Source of the DNA: Streptomyces marinisediminis | GTDB lineage: Bacteria > Actinomycetota > Actinomycetes > Streptomycetales > Streptomycetaceae | Direction: 5' to 3' | NCBI RefSeq assembly: GCF_026262575.1 | Contig: NZ_JAPKFL010000032.1 | Span: 1 to 54,588, forward strand | DNA: 54,588 bases | Part shown: positions 7,887 through 16,242 of the stretch, in pieces | Layout: each line of letters starts with the position of its first letter | Position numbering within the stretch: position 1 is the stretch's first letter | The notes under the pieces: generated by a model | The model's database searches: none | Told to the model about the DNA's origin: nothing | What the model saw: only the letters and a program-made list of their open reading frames with translations | Translations under genes and position numbers: made by a program

Positions 7887-8738
7887 ATGACCCGCATCTT
7901 TCTCGCCGGAGCCACCGGAGCCGTGGGGCGGCGCCTGGTCCCGCTGCTCGTCGCGGCCGGACACCGGGTGACGGCTGCCACCCGCACCGCCGAGGGGGTG
8001 GAGCGGCTGCGCGCCCAGGGCGCCGAGCCGGTGCGGCTCGACGTCCTCGACCGCGACGCGGTGGCCGAGGCCGTGGCCGCCGCCGCCCCGGAGGCGGTGA
8101 TCCACCAGGTGACGGCGTTGTCCGGCGGCAGCCCCGCGGACAACGCGCGGGTCCGCCGCGAGGGCACCCGCAACCTCGTGGACGCGGCGAAGCGGTCCGG
8201 CGTGCGGCGCGTCGTCGCCCAGTCGATCTCCTGGGCCTACGAGCCGGGTGACGCGCCCGCCGACGAGTCCACGCCCCTGGACACCGCCGCGCCCGAGCCG
8301 CGCGCCACCTCCGTCTCCGGCGTGGTCGCCCTGGAGGAAGCCGTGGCGGAGCTCGACGAGCACGTCGTGCTGCGGTACGGCACCTTCTACGGGCCCGGTA
8401 CCTGGTACGCGCCGGGCGGCCTGATGGCCGGCAAGCTGGCCGACGGCGCACTGCCCGCCCACTTCGGCGTCTCCTCCTTCGTGCACGTGGAGGACGCCGC
8501 CCGGGCCGCGGTGCAGGCGCTCCAGTGGCCGAGCGGCGCGGTCAACGTGGTGGACGACGAGCCGGCGGCGGCCCGGGAGTGGGTGCCGGCGCTGGCCGCC
8601 GCGCTGGGCGTGGCCGCGCCCGAACCCACGGAGGGCGGCGCCGGCTGGGAGCGCGGCGCGACCAACTCCCGGGCGCGCGAGCTGGGGTGGCGGCCCCGGT
8701 TCCCGAGCTGGCGCACCGGCTTCGCCGAGCAGGGCTGA
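7887..8738 (+). CDS. NAD(P)-dependent epimerase/dehydratase family protein
   Basis: A 283-residue extended short-chain dehydrogenase. The Rossmann opening MTRIFLAGATGAVGRRLV gives the GxxGxxG nucleotide-binding pattern. Later parts include VIHQVTALSGG, NARVRREGTRNLVDAAKRSGVRRVV, a FYGPGTWY loop in place of a classic YxxxK, and the C-terminal VVDDEPAAAREWVPALAAALG segment typical of atypical SDRs such as NAD-dependent epimerases. The ATG follows TGGAGAAC; an in-frame upstream extension would translate the 12-bp repeats and is rejected. The substrate is unknown. It faces the DAHP synthase gene, so it is not in that operon. Confidence 0.85.
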   Translation: MTRIFLAGATGAVGRRLVPLLVAAGHRVTAATRTAEGVERLRAQGAEPVRLDVLDRDAVAEAVAAAAPEAVIHQVTALSGGSPADNARVRREGTRNLVDAAKRSGVRRVVAQSISWAYEPGDAPADESTPLDTAAPEPRATSVSGVVALEEAVAELDEHVVLRYGTFYGPGTWYAPGGLMAGKLADGALPAHFGVSSFVHVEDAARAAVQALQWPSGAVNVVDDEPAAAREWVPALAAALGVAAPEPTEGGAGWERGATNSRARELGWRPRFPSWRTGFAEQG

Positions 8739-8764
8739 GTCCGCACGCGGCGGGCCCGGGCGGA

Positions 8765-8836
8765 CGCGCCACCCGGACCGCCCGGCACCGCGCCACCCGG
8801 ACCGCCCGGCACCGCACCACCCGGACCGCCCGGCGC
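8765..8836. repeat. 24-bp tandem repeat, three copies
   Basis: Three head-to-tail 24-base units (8765-8788, 8789-8812, 8813-8836), each containing GCCACCCGGACCGCCCGG, with two or three changes in the last copy. They lie between the convergent epimerase-like and DAHP synthase genes and could serve as a bidirectional transcription end or simply be replication slippage. Confidence 0.85.
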
Positions 8837-8881
8837 GGTGCGGCGCCGGGCGGTGGCGGGCGGGGCCGGGGCGCGGGGCGG

Positions 8882-10123
8882 TCAGGAGCGCAGGAGGCCG
8901 GCGACCTCCCGGGAGAGTTCCACGGCCTGGGCGCGGTTGAGCCGGGGGTCGCAGGCGCTCTCGTAGCGGCGGGGCACGTCCGCGAGGCCCGGGCCGCCCG
9001 GGCCGCCGACGCACTCGGTGACCTCCTCGCCGGTGAACTCCAGGTGCACGCCCCCGGGGTGGGTGCCCAGGGCCCGGTGCACCTCGACGAAGCCCCGTAT
9101 CTCCTCCAGCACGGTCTCGTAGGCCCGGGTCTTGTGGCCGGTGGGCGCCGGGAAGGTGTTGCCGTGCATCGGGTCGCACACCCAGGCGACCTGGGCGCCG
9201 CTGGCGGTCACCTTCTCCACCAGCACCGGCAGCGCGTCGCGTATCCGCTCGGCCCCCATGCGGGTGATGAGGGTGAGCCGGCCCGGCGTGCGGTCCGGGT
9301 CGAGCCGGTCGATCAGCGCGAGCACCTCGTCCGCGGTGGCGGTGGGACCGAGCTTGACGCCGACCGGGTTGCCGACGCGCGCGGCGAAGGCCACGTGGGC
9401 GCCGTCGGGGTCGCGCGTGCGCTCGCCGATCCACAGCAGGTGGCCGGAGTGTCCGTAGGGGCGGCCGGTGCGCGGGTCCGGCCGGGTCAGGGCCTCCTCG
9501 TAGCCGAGGAGCAGGGCCTCGTGGCTGGTGAAGAACTCCCGGGGCCCGGCCGCCGGGCGGTGCCCCCCGTCCGCCGGCGCGCCGCCGTCCGCCGAGGTCA
9601 GGGAGCGGATGAGGCGCAGGGTGGCCGCCGCGGCGTGGTAGGCGCTCTTCAGCCGCTCCGGGTCGGGGGTGCGGGCCTCGGCGGTGAAGTCGAGGCCGTT
9701 GACGGCGTCCCCCCGGTAGGACGGGAGGGAGACTCCGTCGCGGGTCTCGGTGGGCTGGGAGCGGGGCTTGGCGTACTGGCCGGCGATGCGGCCCACCGTG
9801 ACCACCGGGGGTGCTCCGGCGGCGGTGAGCACTCCGGCCATCCGGGCCAGGGTGTCGAGCTTCCCGCGCACGCGCTCGGGCCTGCCGCTGTCGGCGAAGG
9901 TCTCGGCGCAGTCGCCGCCCTGCACCAGGAACGCCTGGCCCCTGGCGACGGCGGCCAGGCGCTCGCGCAGCGCGTCGCTCTCGGCGGGCCGGGTCAGGGG
10001 CGGGGCGGCCGACAGGTGGGCGAGGACGCGGCGCAGCGCGTCCGGGTCCGGCCACACGGGCTGCTGGGCGGGCGGGGAGGCGGCGAAGTCCTGGCGGGGG
10101 TGGTCCAGTTCCGTGGCGCTCAT
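8882..10123 (-). CDS. Class II 3-deoxy-D-arabino-heptulosonate 7-phosphate (DAHP) synthase
   Basis: Condenses phosphoenolpyruvate with erythrose 4-phosphate, the entry step to chorismate. The 413-residue product has the plant-type (class II) motifs: metal ligand Cys72 in LVQGGDCAETF, GRIAGQYAKPRS at 111-122, LPSYRGDAVNG, and WVCDPMHGNTF near residue 300. Length and sequence resemble PhzC-type enzymes of secondary metabolism more than the longer AroG housekeeping type. The chosen ATG (10123) lacks a clear ribosome site but overlaps the stop of a ten-codon frame that has one (10120-10152), so coupling is likely. It sits 214 bases behind the lyase gene and presumably boosts chorismate supply for the TrpE-TrpG enzyme. 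Confidence 0.9.
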   Translation of the reverse strand: MSATELDHPRQDFAASPPAQQPVWPDPDALRRVLAHLSAAPPLTRPAESDALRERLAAVARGQAFLVQGGDCAETFADSGRPERVRGKLDTLARMAGVLTAAGAPPVVTVGRIAGQYAKPRSQPTETRDGVSLPSYRGDAVNGLDFTAEARTPDPERLKSAYHAAAATLRLIRSLTSADGGAPADGGHRPAAGPREFFTSHEALLLGYEEALTRPDPRTGRPYGHSGHLLWIGERTRDPDGAHVAFAARVGNPVGVKLGPTATADEVLALIDRLDPDRTPGRLTLITRMGAERIRDALPVLVEKVTASGAQVAWVCDPMHGNTFPAPTGHKTRAYETVLEEIRGFVEVHRALGTHPGGVHLEFTGEEVTECVGGPGGPGLADVPRRYESACDPRLNRAQAVELSREVAGLLRS

Positions 10124-10152
10124 GGCATCGTGGGCGATGTCCGGCCTGCCAT
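10120..10152 (-). CDS. Possible ten-codon upstream frame coupled to DAHP synthase
   Basis: GGAAGGA precedes an ATG that opens MAGRTSPTMP and stops in TGA, which overlaps the DAHP synthase ATG (ATGA). The DAHP synthase start itself has no good ribosome site. It contains no Trp, Tyr or Phe codons, so a classical aromatic-amino-acid attenuator is unlikely. Confidence 0.35.
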   Translation of the reverse strand: MAGRTSPTMP

Positions 10153-10337
10153 CGCGTTCCTTCCATGCGTTCGGGGTGGCCGGAGAGAGCCGCCGTGGAG
10201 CACGGCTTCGCGGGACGTCACTGGGACACGAGCGGGTCGGGTGGGACGGCCGGGCGCGGGCGCCCGGGCGGTGGCGTGCCGAGGGCACGGCCGGGCGGGG
10301 CGGCCGGGGACGGCGGTGGCCCCGGGGCGCCCCGCGC

Positions 10338-11876
10338 TCAGCTCCGCAGCGAGCGGTCCACCAGGGGTCCGGCCGCCCCGGTGTAGCCGGACGGGTCGAG
10401 GAGGGCGTCGAGCTCGGCGGGCGGAAGCAGGCCCGCCAGTTCCGGGGCCCCGGCGAGCACCTCGCCGAGCGGGCGCCCGTCCCGGGCGGCCTCGGCGGAG
10501 GCGCGGGCGAGCAGCTCCCGGGCGGGCCGGCGGCCGAGCAGCGGGGTGAGGCGGGCCGCGAGCCGTTCGGCGACCACCTGGCCGCCGGTGGCGGCGAGGT
10601 TCTCGCGCATCCGCCCGGCGCGCACCTCCAGCCCCTCCAGGAGCTCCACCGCGGTGTGCGCCGCGCCGCCGGTCAGCCGCAGGCACTCGCGCAGCGGCTG
10701 CCACTCGGCGTGCCAGACGCCGCCGGAGCGCTCGTCCTCGGTGAGCAGGGACTGCGTCAGCACCAGCGCGTAGGCGGGCACCTGGAGCGCGGCGCTGCGG
10801 ATCAGCGTGGCCAGGACGGGGTTGCGCTTGTGCGGCATCGCCGAGGAGGCGCCGCGTCCGGTCGGCCCCGGCTCGGCGAGCTCCCCGACCTCGGTGCGGG
10901 CCAGGGTCTGCACGTCCACCGCGATCTTGCCCAGCGCGCCGGTGGCGCAGGACAGCGCGGCGCCCAGGTCGGCGAGCGGGGTGCGCCGCGCGTGCCAGGG
11001 CAGGGCGGGGCGGGCCAGGCCCGTCTCGCGGGCGTAGGCGTCGGTGAGCCGGTCGAGGTAGTCGCCGGCGTCCGCCCGGGGGCCCGGCCCGCCGTGCCCG
11101 GCGTGCTCCAGGTCGGCGTACTCCAGGTAGCCCGCGCAGGTCCCGGCGGCGCCGCCGAGGGAGACGGGCAGCCCGCCGGCCAGCAGCCGGTCGACGCGGG
11201 CCCGCGCCTCCTCCACCTGTGCCCGCCAGCCCGCCGCCTTCAGGCCGAAGGTCGTGGGCACCGCGTGCAGGGCGAGGGTGCGGCCCGCCATCGGGGTGTC
11301 GCGGTGCCGCGCGGCGAGCCGGGCCAGCGCGTTCGCCGCCCGCTCCAGGTCGGCGCGGATCAGGCGCAGCGCCCGCGCGGTGACCAGCATGGCCCCGGTG
11401 TCCAGGACGTCCTGGCTGGTGGAGCCGCGGTGCACGTACTCGGCGGCCTGCGGGGTGTGGGCGGCGACGGCCCGGGTGAGCTCCCGGACCAGGCCCACCA
11501 CCGGGTTGGCGGTCTCCCGCGCGGACAGGGCGATCGCCCGCACGTCCAGCCCGCCGCCGAGCGCGACCTCGCCGATCGCCCGGGCCGCCGCCTCCGGCAC
11601 GGTCCCGAGCCCGGCCTGCGCCCGGGCCAGCGCCGCCTCGGCCTCCAGCATCGCCCGCAGCCAGGCGGTGTCACTGGTGGCCGCCTCGACGGGCGTCCCG
11701 GCCCGCACCGGCGCGAAGAGGCCGGCGTCGAGCAGGGCGCCCGGCTCGGCGGCCCGTTCGGCGGCCCGTTCGGCGGCCCGTTCGGCGACCCGTTCGGCGC
11801 CCGGCTCGGGGGCCCCTCCGGCGTCCGGCGCGGCCCCGGGTCCGGCCGGTGTGCGGGGCACCGTCGCTCCGCTCAT
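10338..11876 (-). CDS. Aspartase/fumarase-superfamily lyase, candidate nitrosuccinate lyase (CreD-like) or PcaB-like cycloisomerase
   Basis: A 512-residue protein. Residues 1-45 are a low-complexity leader with VAERAAERAAERAAE encoded by 12-bp repeats. The rest has the superfamily signatures HRGSTSQDVLDTG (149-161) and GASSAMPHKRNP (342-353), whose serine is the catalytic base, followed by LIRSAALQVPAYALVLTQS and VWHAEWQPLRECL, as in 3-carboxy-cis,cis-muconate cycloisomerases. CreD, which releases nitrous acid from nitrosuccinate, belongs to this branch. Its start overlaps (ATGA) the stop of a CreE-like flavoprotein, the gene order expected for a nitrite-forming pair. No other protocatechuate-pathway gene is present, which argues against simple PcaB. 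The functional call is inference. Confidence 0.7.
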   Translation of the reverse strand: MSGATVPRTPAGPGAAPDAGGAPEPGAERVAERAAERAAERAAEPGALLDAGLFAPVRAGTPVEAATSDTAWLRAMLEAEAALARAQAGLGTVPEAAARAIGEVALGGGLDVRAIALSARETANPVVGLVRELTRAVAAHTPQAAEYVHRGSTSQDVLDTGAMLVTARALRLIRADLERAANALARLAARHRDTPMAGRTLALHAVPTTFGLKAAGWRAQVEEARARVDRLLAGGLPVSLGGAAGTCAGYLEYADLEHAGHGGPGPRADAGDYLDRLTDAYARETGLARPALPWHARRTPLADLGAALSCATGALGKIAVDVQTLARTEVGELAEPGPTGRGASSAMPHKRNPVLATLIRSAALQVPAYALVLTQSLLTEDERSGGVWHAEWQPLRECLRLTGGAAHTAVELLEGLEVRAGRMRENLAATGGQVVAERLAARLTPLLGRRPARELLARASAEAARDGRPLGEVLAGAPELAGLLPPAELDALLDPSGYTGAAGPLVDRSLRS

Positions 11877-13951
11877 GCCTGTACTCCGATCATGTGGTGG
11901 TCCACCAGGCCGTCGTCGTCGCCGCCGTGGGGGGCGTCACCGCCGAGCACGGCCCGGGCGATGGCGTCGGAGTCGCCGAGGGTGACGGAGTCCACGCCGG
12001 GGCGGATGCCGGCGGCGGTGACCCAGTGGACGGCCTCGGTGGGGACGCCGTACGCGTACCGGCGCGGGTGCGCCCGGCCCGCGGCGTCCAGCAGCCGGTA
12101 GGGGCGGGCGGTGACGGCCAGGCCGCCGGTCTCGTAGGGGGTGCCGGAGTCGGCGGGGATGGTGTACGGGCGGCACTGGCCGGTCGCCAGCAGGTGCCGC
12201 ATGAGCGGGTCCTCGGTGCGGCGCAGGTCGGGCTCGGGCAGCCGGGCCTCCACCAGCACCCGGGCCCGGACGCGGGCGCCGGGGACGTCGGACTCCGCGA
12301 CGAAGGCGGGGGCGTCGCCGTCCTCCACCCGCACCCGCAGGCCCGGACCCACCACGGTGAGCAGGCCCGCCTCGATCAGCGCCGTCATCTCCTCGATGCG
12401 GGAGGCCGGCGGGCCGATGGACAGGAAGGCGTTGAGCGGCGTGTACCAGCCCTGCAGCTCGGTGCGGTAGGAGTCGCCGTCGATGCCGCCGTGGTCGACC
12501 GCCAGCCGGATCTCGTTGCGCAGGTCGCGCAGGACGTCCAGGGCGGCCTTCACCGGGCCGCTGACGTTGCCCTCCCGGGCCTCGCGCACGTCCCGGCGCA
12601 GCCGCTCCAGCAGCCAGGCGCGGAACTCCCCCGGCCCCGCGAAGTCCCGGTCCGCGCAGGGGTGGGACACCCGCCGCCAGTCCCAGCGGTCGGCCGCCGG
12701 GACGCCGTAGGCGTCCAGCAGCTCCACGCGGGCGGGCCCGGGCGGGGCGTGCGGGTAGCGCCGGAGCAGTTCGGCCCCCTCGGCGGCCCGGCCCCTGGAG
12801 GTGAGCAGGGTGCCGTAGTAGACGCTCTCGACCTCGGCGACGACCAGCGGCCACAGGGCCGTGCGGAACGTGGGACGGGCGCCGCCGCGGGCGCGCAGCC
12901 GCCGCGCGCGGTCCACGGTCAGCAGCACCGGGTCGTACCGGCCGTGCGGCCCCTTCTCGTTCTCGCCCCGCGCGTGGTAGGGCACGCCGCGCCGCGACCC
13001 CGCGTACAGCACGGGCTCGCGTCCGGAGGGCCGGTAGACCAGGCGGTCGCCGTCCCGTGCGAAGGCCCCGCCGCGCCCGGCGGTGAGCAGCGCCAGGTGG
13101 TCGAAGAAGTTCAGGCCGAGGCCGCGCAGCAGGACCGGCTCCCCGGCCCCGATGCCGGACAGGTCCAGGTCGGCGGGGTTGGCCGGGGCGATGTGCGCCA
13201 GCCCGGCCGCCTCGGCGCGTGCGGCGAGTTCGCGCTCGGCGGCGGTGGGCCGGGCCGCGACGTGCCCCTGGGCGAGCACCACGGCGTGCAGCCCCGTCAG
13301 GCGGGTGCCGTCCTCCAGGGTGAGCACCTGCAGGCCCCCGTCGGCGGCGTCGTCGTCCAGGGCGAGGGCGCGGGTGCGGTGCTCGACCACGGTCAGGTGC
13401 CCCGGGGCGCCGGAGACCACCTGCCGGAAGACGGCCTCCAGGTAGTGGCCGTAGAAGGCGCGGGTGGGGTAGTCGTCGGGGCCCAGGGCGCGGGCGGCGG
13501 CCAGGACCTCGGGGTCGGCGGGAGTGGCCCCGTCCCCGTCCCCCGCCCCGTACCCGCCGTCCCCCGCCGTCAGGGCCAGCGAGCGGGCCCAGTCGTACAG
13601 GCTCGGGCCCGTCTCCACCGGTCCCTCGATGCGGACGCTGTCGTCGGTGAAGAGCGTGATCTGCGCGGCGACGGTGTTCATCAGCAGGTGGGGCGACTGG
13701 GCGGTGCGCCAGACCCGTCCCGCGCCGGGCGGGTAGGGGTCCACCAGGTGGACGGTGACGGCGTCGTGGGAGGCCGACTTGCGCTCGTTCGCGCACAGCC
13801 GCTCCAGCACGGACAGCCCGCGCGGCCCCAGGCCGACGAGTGCGGTGCGCAGGTGGCCGCCGGCCCCGTGCCCGGGCACCGGCCCCCAGGTCACCGGCTG
13901 TGGCCGCGGCTTCGGCCGGGGCACGGTCACGGTGGTGCGCTCGGCGCTCAT
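11873..13951 (-). CDS. FAD/NAD(P)-binding protein, candidate aspartate N-monooxygenase (CreE-like)
   Basis: A 692-residue protein. A Rossmann FAD site sits at residues 38-55 (LVGLGPRGLSVLERL), followed by VHLVDPYPPGAGRVWR and HLLMNTVAAQITLFTDDSV, the pattern of the large FAD-NAD(P)-binding family (NAD_binding_9 type). A second dinucleotide region carries VVLAQGHVA, and LLRGLGLNFFDHLALLT follows. CreE-type enzymes oxidise L-aspartate to nitrosuccinate with NADPH and oxygen and are usually annotated only as FAD/NAD(P)-binding proteins of about this size. The gene overlaps TrpE-TrpG upstream and the lyase downstream, each by four bases. The family is clear; the aspartate N-oxygenase role is inferred from partner and context. 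Confidence 0.6.
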   Translation of the reverse strand: MSAERTTVTVPRPKPRPQPVTWGPVPGHGAGGHLRTALVGLGPRGLSVLERLCANERKSASHDAVTVHLVDPYPPGAGRVWRTAQSPHLLMNTVAAQITLFTDDSVRIEGPVETGPSLYDWARSLALTAGDGGYGAGDGDGATPADPEVLAAARALGPDDYPTRAFYGHYLEAVFRQVVSGAPGHLTVVEHRTRALALDDDAADGGLQVLTLEDGTRLTGLHAVVLAQGHVAARPTAAERELAARAEAAGLAHIAPANPADLDLSGIGAGEPVLLRGLGLNFFDHLALLTAGRGGAFARDGDRLVYRPSGREPVLYAGSRRGVPYHARGENEKGPHGRYDPVLLTVDRARRLRARGGARPTFRTALWPLVVAEVESVYYGTLLTSRGRAAEGAELLRRYPHAPPGPARVELLDAYGVPAADRWDWRRVSHPCADRDFAGPGEFRAWLLERLRRDVREAREGNVSGPVKAALDVLRDLRNEIRLAVDHGGIDGDSYRTELQGWYTPLNAFLSIGPPASRIEEMTALIEAGLLTVVGPGLRVRVEDGDAPAFVAESDVPGARVRARVLVEARLPEPDLRRTEDPLMRHLLATGQCRPYTIPADSGTPYETGGLAVTARPYRLLDAAGRAHPRRYAYGVPTEAVHWVTAAGIRPGVDSVTLGDSDAIARAVLGGDAPHGGDDDGLVDHHMIGVQA

Positions 13952-16176
13952 GCCCGGCCCGCCCGGGCGCCGCGGCGGGTCAGCGCGGTCACCGCGTTGG
14001 CGAGGAGCCGGTGCCCGGCCCCGCCCCGCGTCGTCATGATCGACTCCGGGTGGAACTGCACGGCCGCCATGCGACGTTCGCGGTGCTCGACGACCATGGC
14101 CGCGCCGTCGTCGGTCCGCGCGGTCACCCGCAGGTCCGCGGGCACCGCGTGGGCGGGGACGTAGAGCGAGTGGTAGCGGCCCACGGGGAAGCTCTCCGGG
14201 AGCCCCGCGAGCAGCGGGCTGCCCGGGTCGGTGACGTGGACCGTGGACGGTTTGCCGTGCACGGGCCGCTCCAGCACCGACAGGCTGCCGCCGCAGTACT
14301 CCACCAGCCCCTGGAGCCCCAGGCACACCCCGAAGACGGGCAGGTCCCGCGCGTCGGCCTCGGCGAGCGTGCCGCGCACGTCGAAGTCGGCGGGGCGGCC
14401 GGGCCCCGGGGACAGCACCAGCAGGTCGACGCGTTCGCGCCGCAGCACCGGCAGGTGGCTGCCGGCGCGGTAGGTGACGACCTGCGCGCCGGTCTGGCGC
14501 AGGTAGTCAGCGAGCGTGTGGGCGAAGGAGTCGCGGTGGTCGACCATCAGCACCCGCACGCCCTCGGCGGGACGGGCGGCGGCCGGCCGGCGGCCGGTCC
14601 CGGCGGCGTCCGGGCGGCGCGCGGCTCCGGCGGCGTCCGGCCCGTCCAGGACCCGCAGGAGCGCCAGCGCCTTCAGCTCGGTCTCGGCCTCCTCCGCCCG
14701 CGGCGAGGAGTCGTGGAGCAGGGTCGCCCCGGCGCGCACCGTGGCCACCCCGTCGCGGATCTGGATGGTGCGCAGCGTCAGCACCGTGTCCAGCGTCCCG
14801 TCGAAGCCCAGCACACCGGCCGCGCCGCCGTACCAGCGCCGCGCCGAGCGCTCCTCGCGCTCGATGAACTCCACGGCCGCCAGCTTGGGCGCCCCGGTGA
14901 CGGTGACCGCCCACAGGTGGGCGAGGAAGCCGTCCAGCGCGTCCCGGCCCGGCCCGAGGACGCCCTCGACCCGGTCCACGGTGTGGATGAGGGTGGAGTA
15001 CATCTCGATGCGGCGCCGTGCGGTGACGCGGACCGTGCCGGGCACGCAGACCCGGGCCTTGTCGTTGCGGTCCACGTCGGTGCACATGGTCAGCTCCGAC
15101 TCCTCCTTGCGGGAGTCGAGCAGTTCCCTCACCCGGTCGGCGTCCTCCAGGGCGTCGGTGCCCCGGGCGATGGTGCCGCTGATCGGGGACGACTCCACGA
15201 CCAGGCGGGTGTCAGGGCCCCGTCCCTCCCGGCGCACCCGGACAAACGTCTCCGGGGAGGCGCCGACGAGGTACTCGCCGTCGCCCAGGTGGGCCAGCAG
15301 GCTGTACGGGGCCGGGTTGGCCGCGCGCAGCCTGCGGAAGAGCACGGACGGCGGCTGGGCGCAGCGGCGGCGGAACACCTGTCCGGGCACCACTTCGAAC
15401 AGGTCCCCGGAGCGGAAGAGCTCCTTGGCCCGCCGCACCACCTCGGCGTACGCGCCGGGCGCGTGGTCGCGCTCCGCGTCGGGCGTGCCGGGCGCGAACG
15501 GCCGGGCGGGGGTGGCGCGGGGCAGGCCCTCGGTGGAGGTGCCGTCCACCGCGAACTCGTAGCGGTGGCGCACCGCCCGGCCGCCGGGCTCCAGTTCGTG
15601 GATCTCGTCGGGCAGGTGGAGCACGAGGTCGCGGTCCCGCTCGTCGCGGAGCTGGTGCAGCGGGACGGTGTCGAGCTGGAAGATCAGGTCGTAGCCGAAC
15701 GCCCCGTACAGGCCGAGCAGCGGGTCCTCGCCCGCCATGGCCGCGAGCAGGGCGCGCACCGCGGCGAAGGGGCCCGCGTGGCGGGTGCGCTCCTCCTCGG
15801 CGAAGACCCCGGCGGCGGCGGGCACCCGGCCGTGGACGGCGTCGGGGCCGTCGGCGGTGACGGGCACCGCGCCGGCCAGCAGCGGCCCCAGGGCGCGCAG
15901 CAGCACCCGGCCGCGGGAGTTGAGCGCCTGGACGCGGATGCGGTCGCCGCGCAGGGCGACCTCCAGCGGTGGATCGACGTAGCCGACCGCCCGGTCGTGG
16001 CCGCGGAAGAGCAGCATCCCGCGCCGCTCGTCCATGGCCCTCTCCAGGGCGTGGCGCACCCGGTCGGCGTCACCGGCCGGTTCGCTGCTGCGGTGGACCC
16101 GCACCCCGGCGGGGGTGGTCCACCGCCGGGGCACCGGCGCGTCGGCGGGTGTTGCTGCCGTCTCCAACAGGGACAT
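13948..16176 (-). CDS. Fused anthranilate synthase, TrpE-TrpG type
   Basis: Converts chorismate plus glutamine to anthranilate, pyruvate and glutamate. The 742-residue chain joins a chorismate-binding domain (about 1-520: GLYGAFGYDLIFQLD, VVPGQVFRR, SSPISGTIARG, TMCTDVDRNDKARVC, VTVTGAPKLAAVEFI) to a class I glutamine amidotransferase (about 545-735: LMVDHRDSFAHTL, GVCLGLQGLVEY with the nucleophilic Cys, and VQFHPES). Length and sequence match the rhizobial-style TrpE(G) fusions rather than the shorter PhzE, so anthranilate is favoured over aminodeoxyisochorismate, though the latter is not excluded. The ATG has GGAGG upstream. A 66-base gap separates it from the aryl-CoA ligase before it. Confidence 0.85.
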   Translation of the reverse strand: MSLLETAATPADAPVPRRWTTPAGVRVHRSSEPAGDADRVRHALERAMDERRGMLLFRGHDRAVGYVDPPLEVALRGDRIRVQALNSRGRVLLRALGPLLAGAVPVTADGPDAVHGRVPAAAGVFAEEERTRHAGPFAAVRALLAAMAGEDPLLGLYGAFGYDLIFQLDTVPLHQLRDERDRDLVLHLPDEIHELEPGGRAVRHRYEFAVDGTSTEGLPRATPARPFAPGTPDAERDHAPGAYAEVVRRAKELFRSGDLFEVVPGQVFRRRCAQPPSVLFRRLRAANPAPYSLLAHLGDGEYLVGASPETFVRVRREGRGPDTRLVVESSPISGTIARGTDALEDADRVRELLDSRKEESELTMCTDVDRNDKARVCVPGTVRVTARRRIEMYSTLIHTVDRVEGVLGPGRDALDGFLAHLWAVTVTGAPKLAAVEFIEREERSARRWYGGAAGVLGFDGTLDTVLTLRTIQIRDGVATVRAGATLLHDSSPRAEEAETELKALALLRVLDGPDAAGAARRPDAAGTGRRPAAARPAEGVRVLMVDHRDSFAHTLADYLRQTGAQVVTYRAGSHLPVLRRERVDLLVLSPGPGRPADFDVRGTLAEADARDLPVFGVCLGLQGLVEYCGGSLSVLERPVHGKPSTVHVTDPGSPLLAGLPESFPVGRYHSLYVPAHAVPADLRVTARTDDGAAMVVEHRERRMAAVQFHPESIMTTRGGAGHRLLANAVTALTRRGARAGRA

Positions 16177-16242
16177 GTGAGCGAGCCTCCGTACGCGGGT
16201 GGTGAGGGAAGCGGTGGGCGGGCGTCCCGGCCTGCGCGCCGC

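Noticed and set aside
8765..8836. CRISPR-like repeat array
   Set aside because: The 24-bp units are directly adjacent with no spacers, so this is a simple tandem repeat.
13948..16176. PhzE (aminodeoxyisochorismate synthase) and thus a phenazine cluster
   Set aside because: No phzA/B, phzD, phzF or phzG partners are present, and length and sequence fit rhizobial-type TrpE(G) better. It stays a minor alternative.
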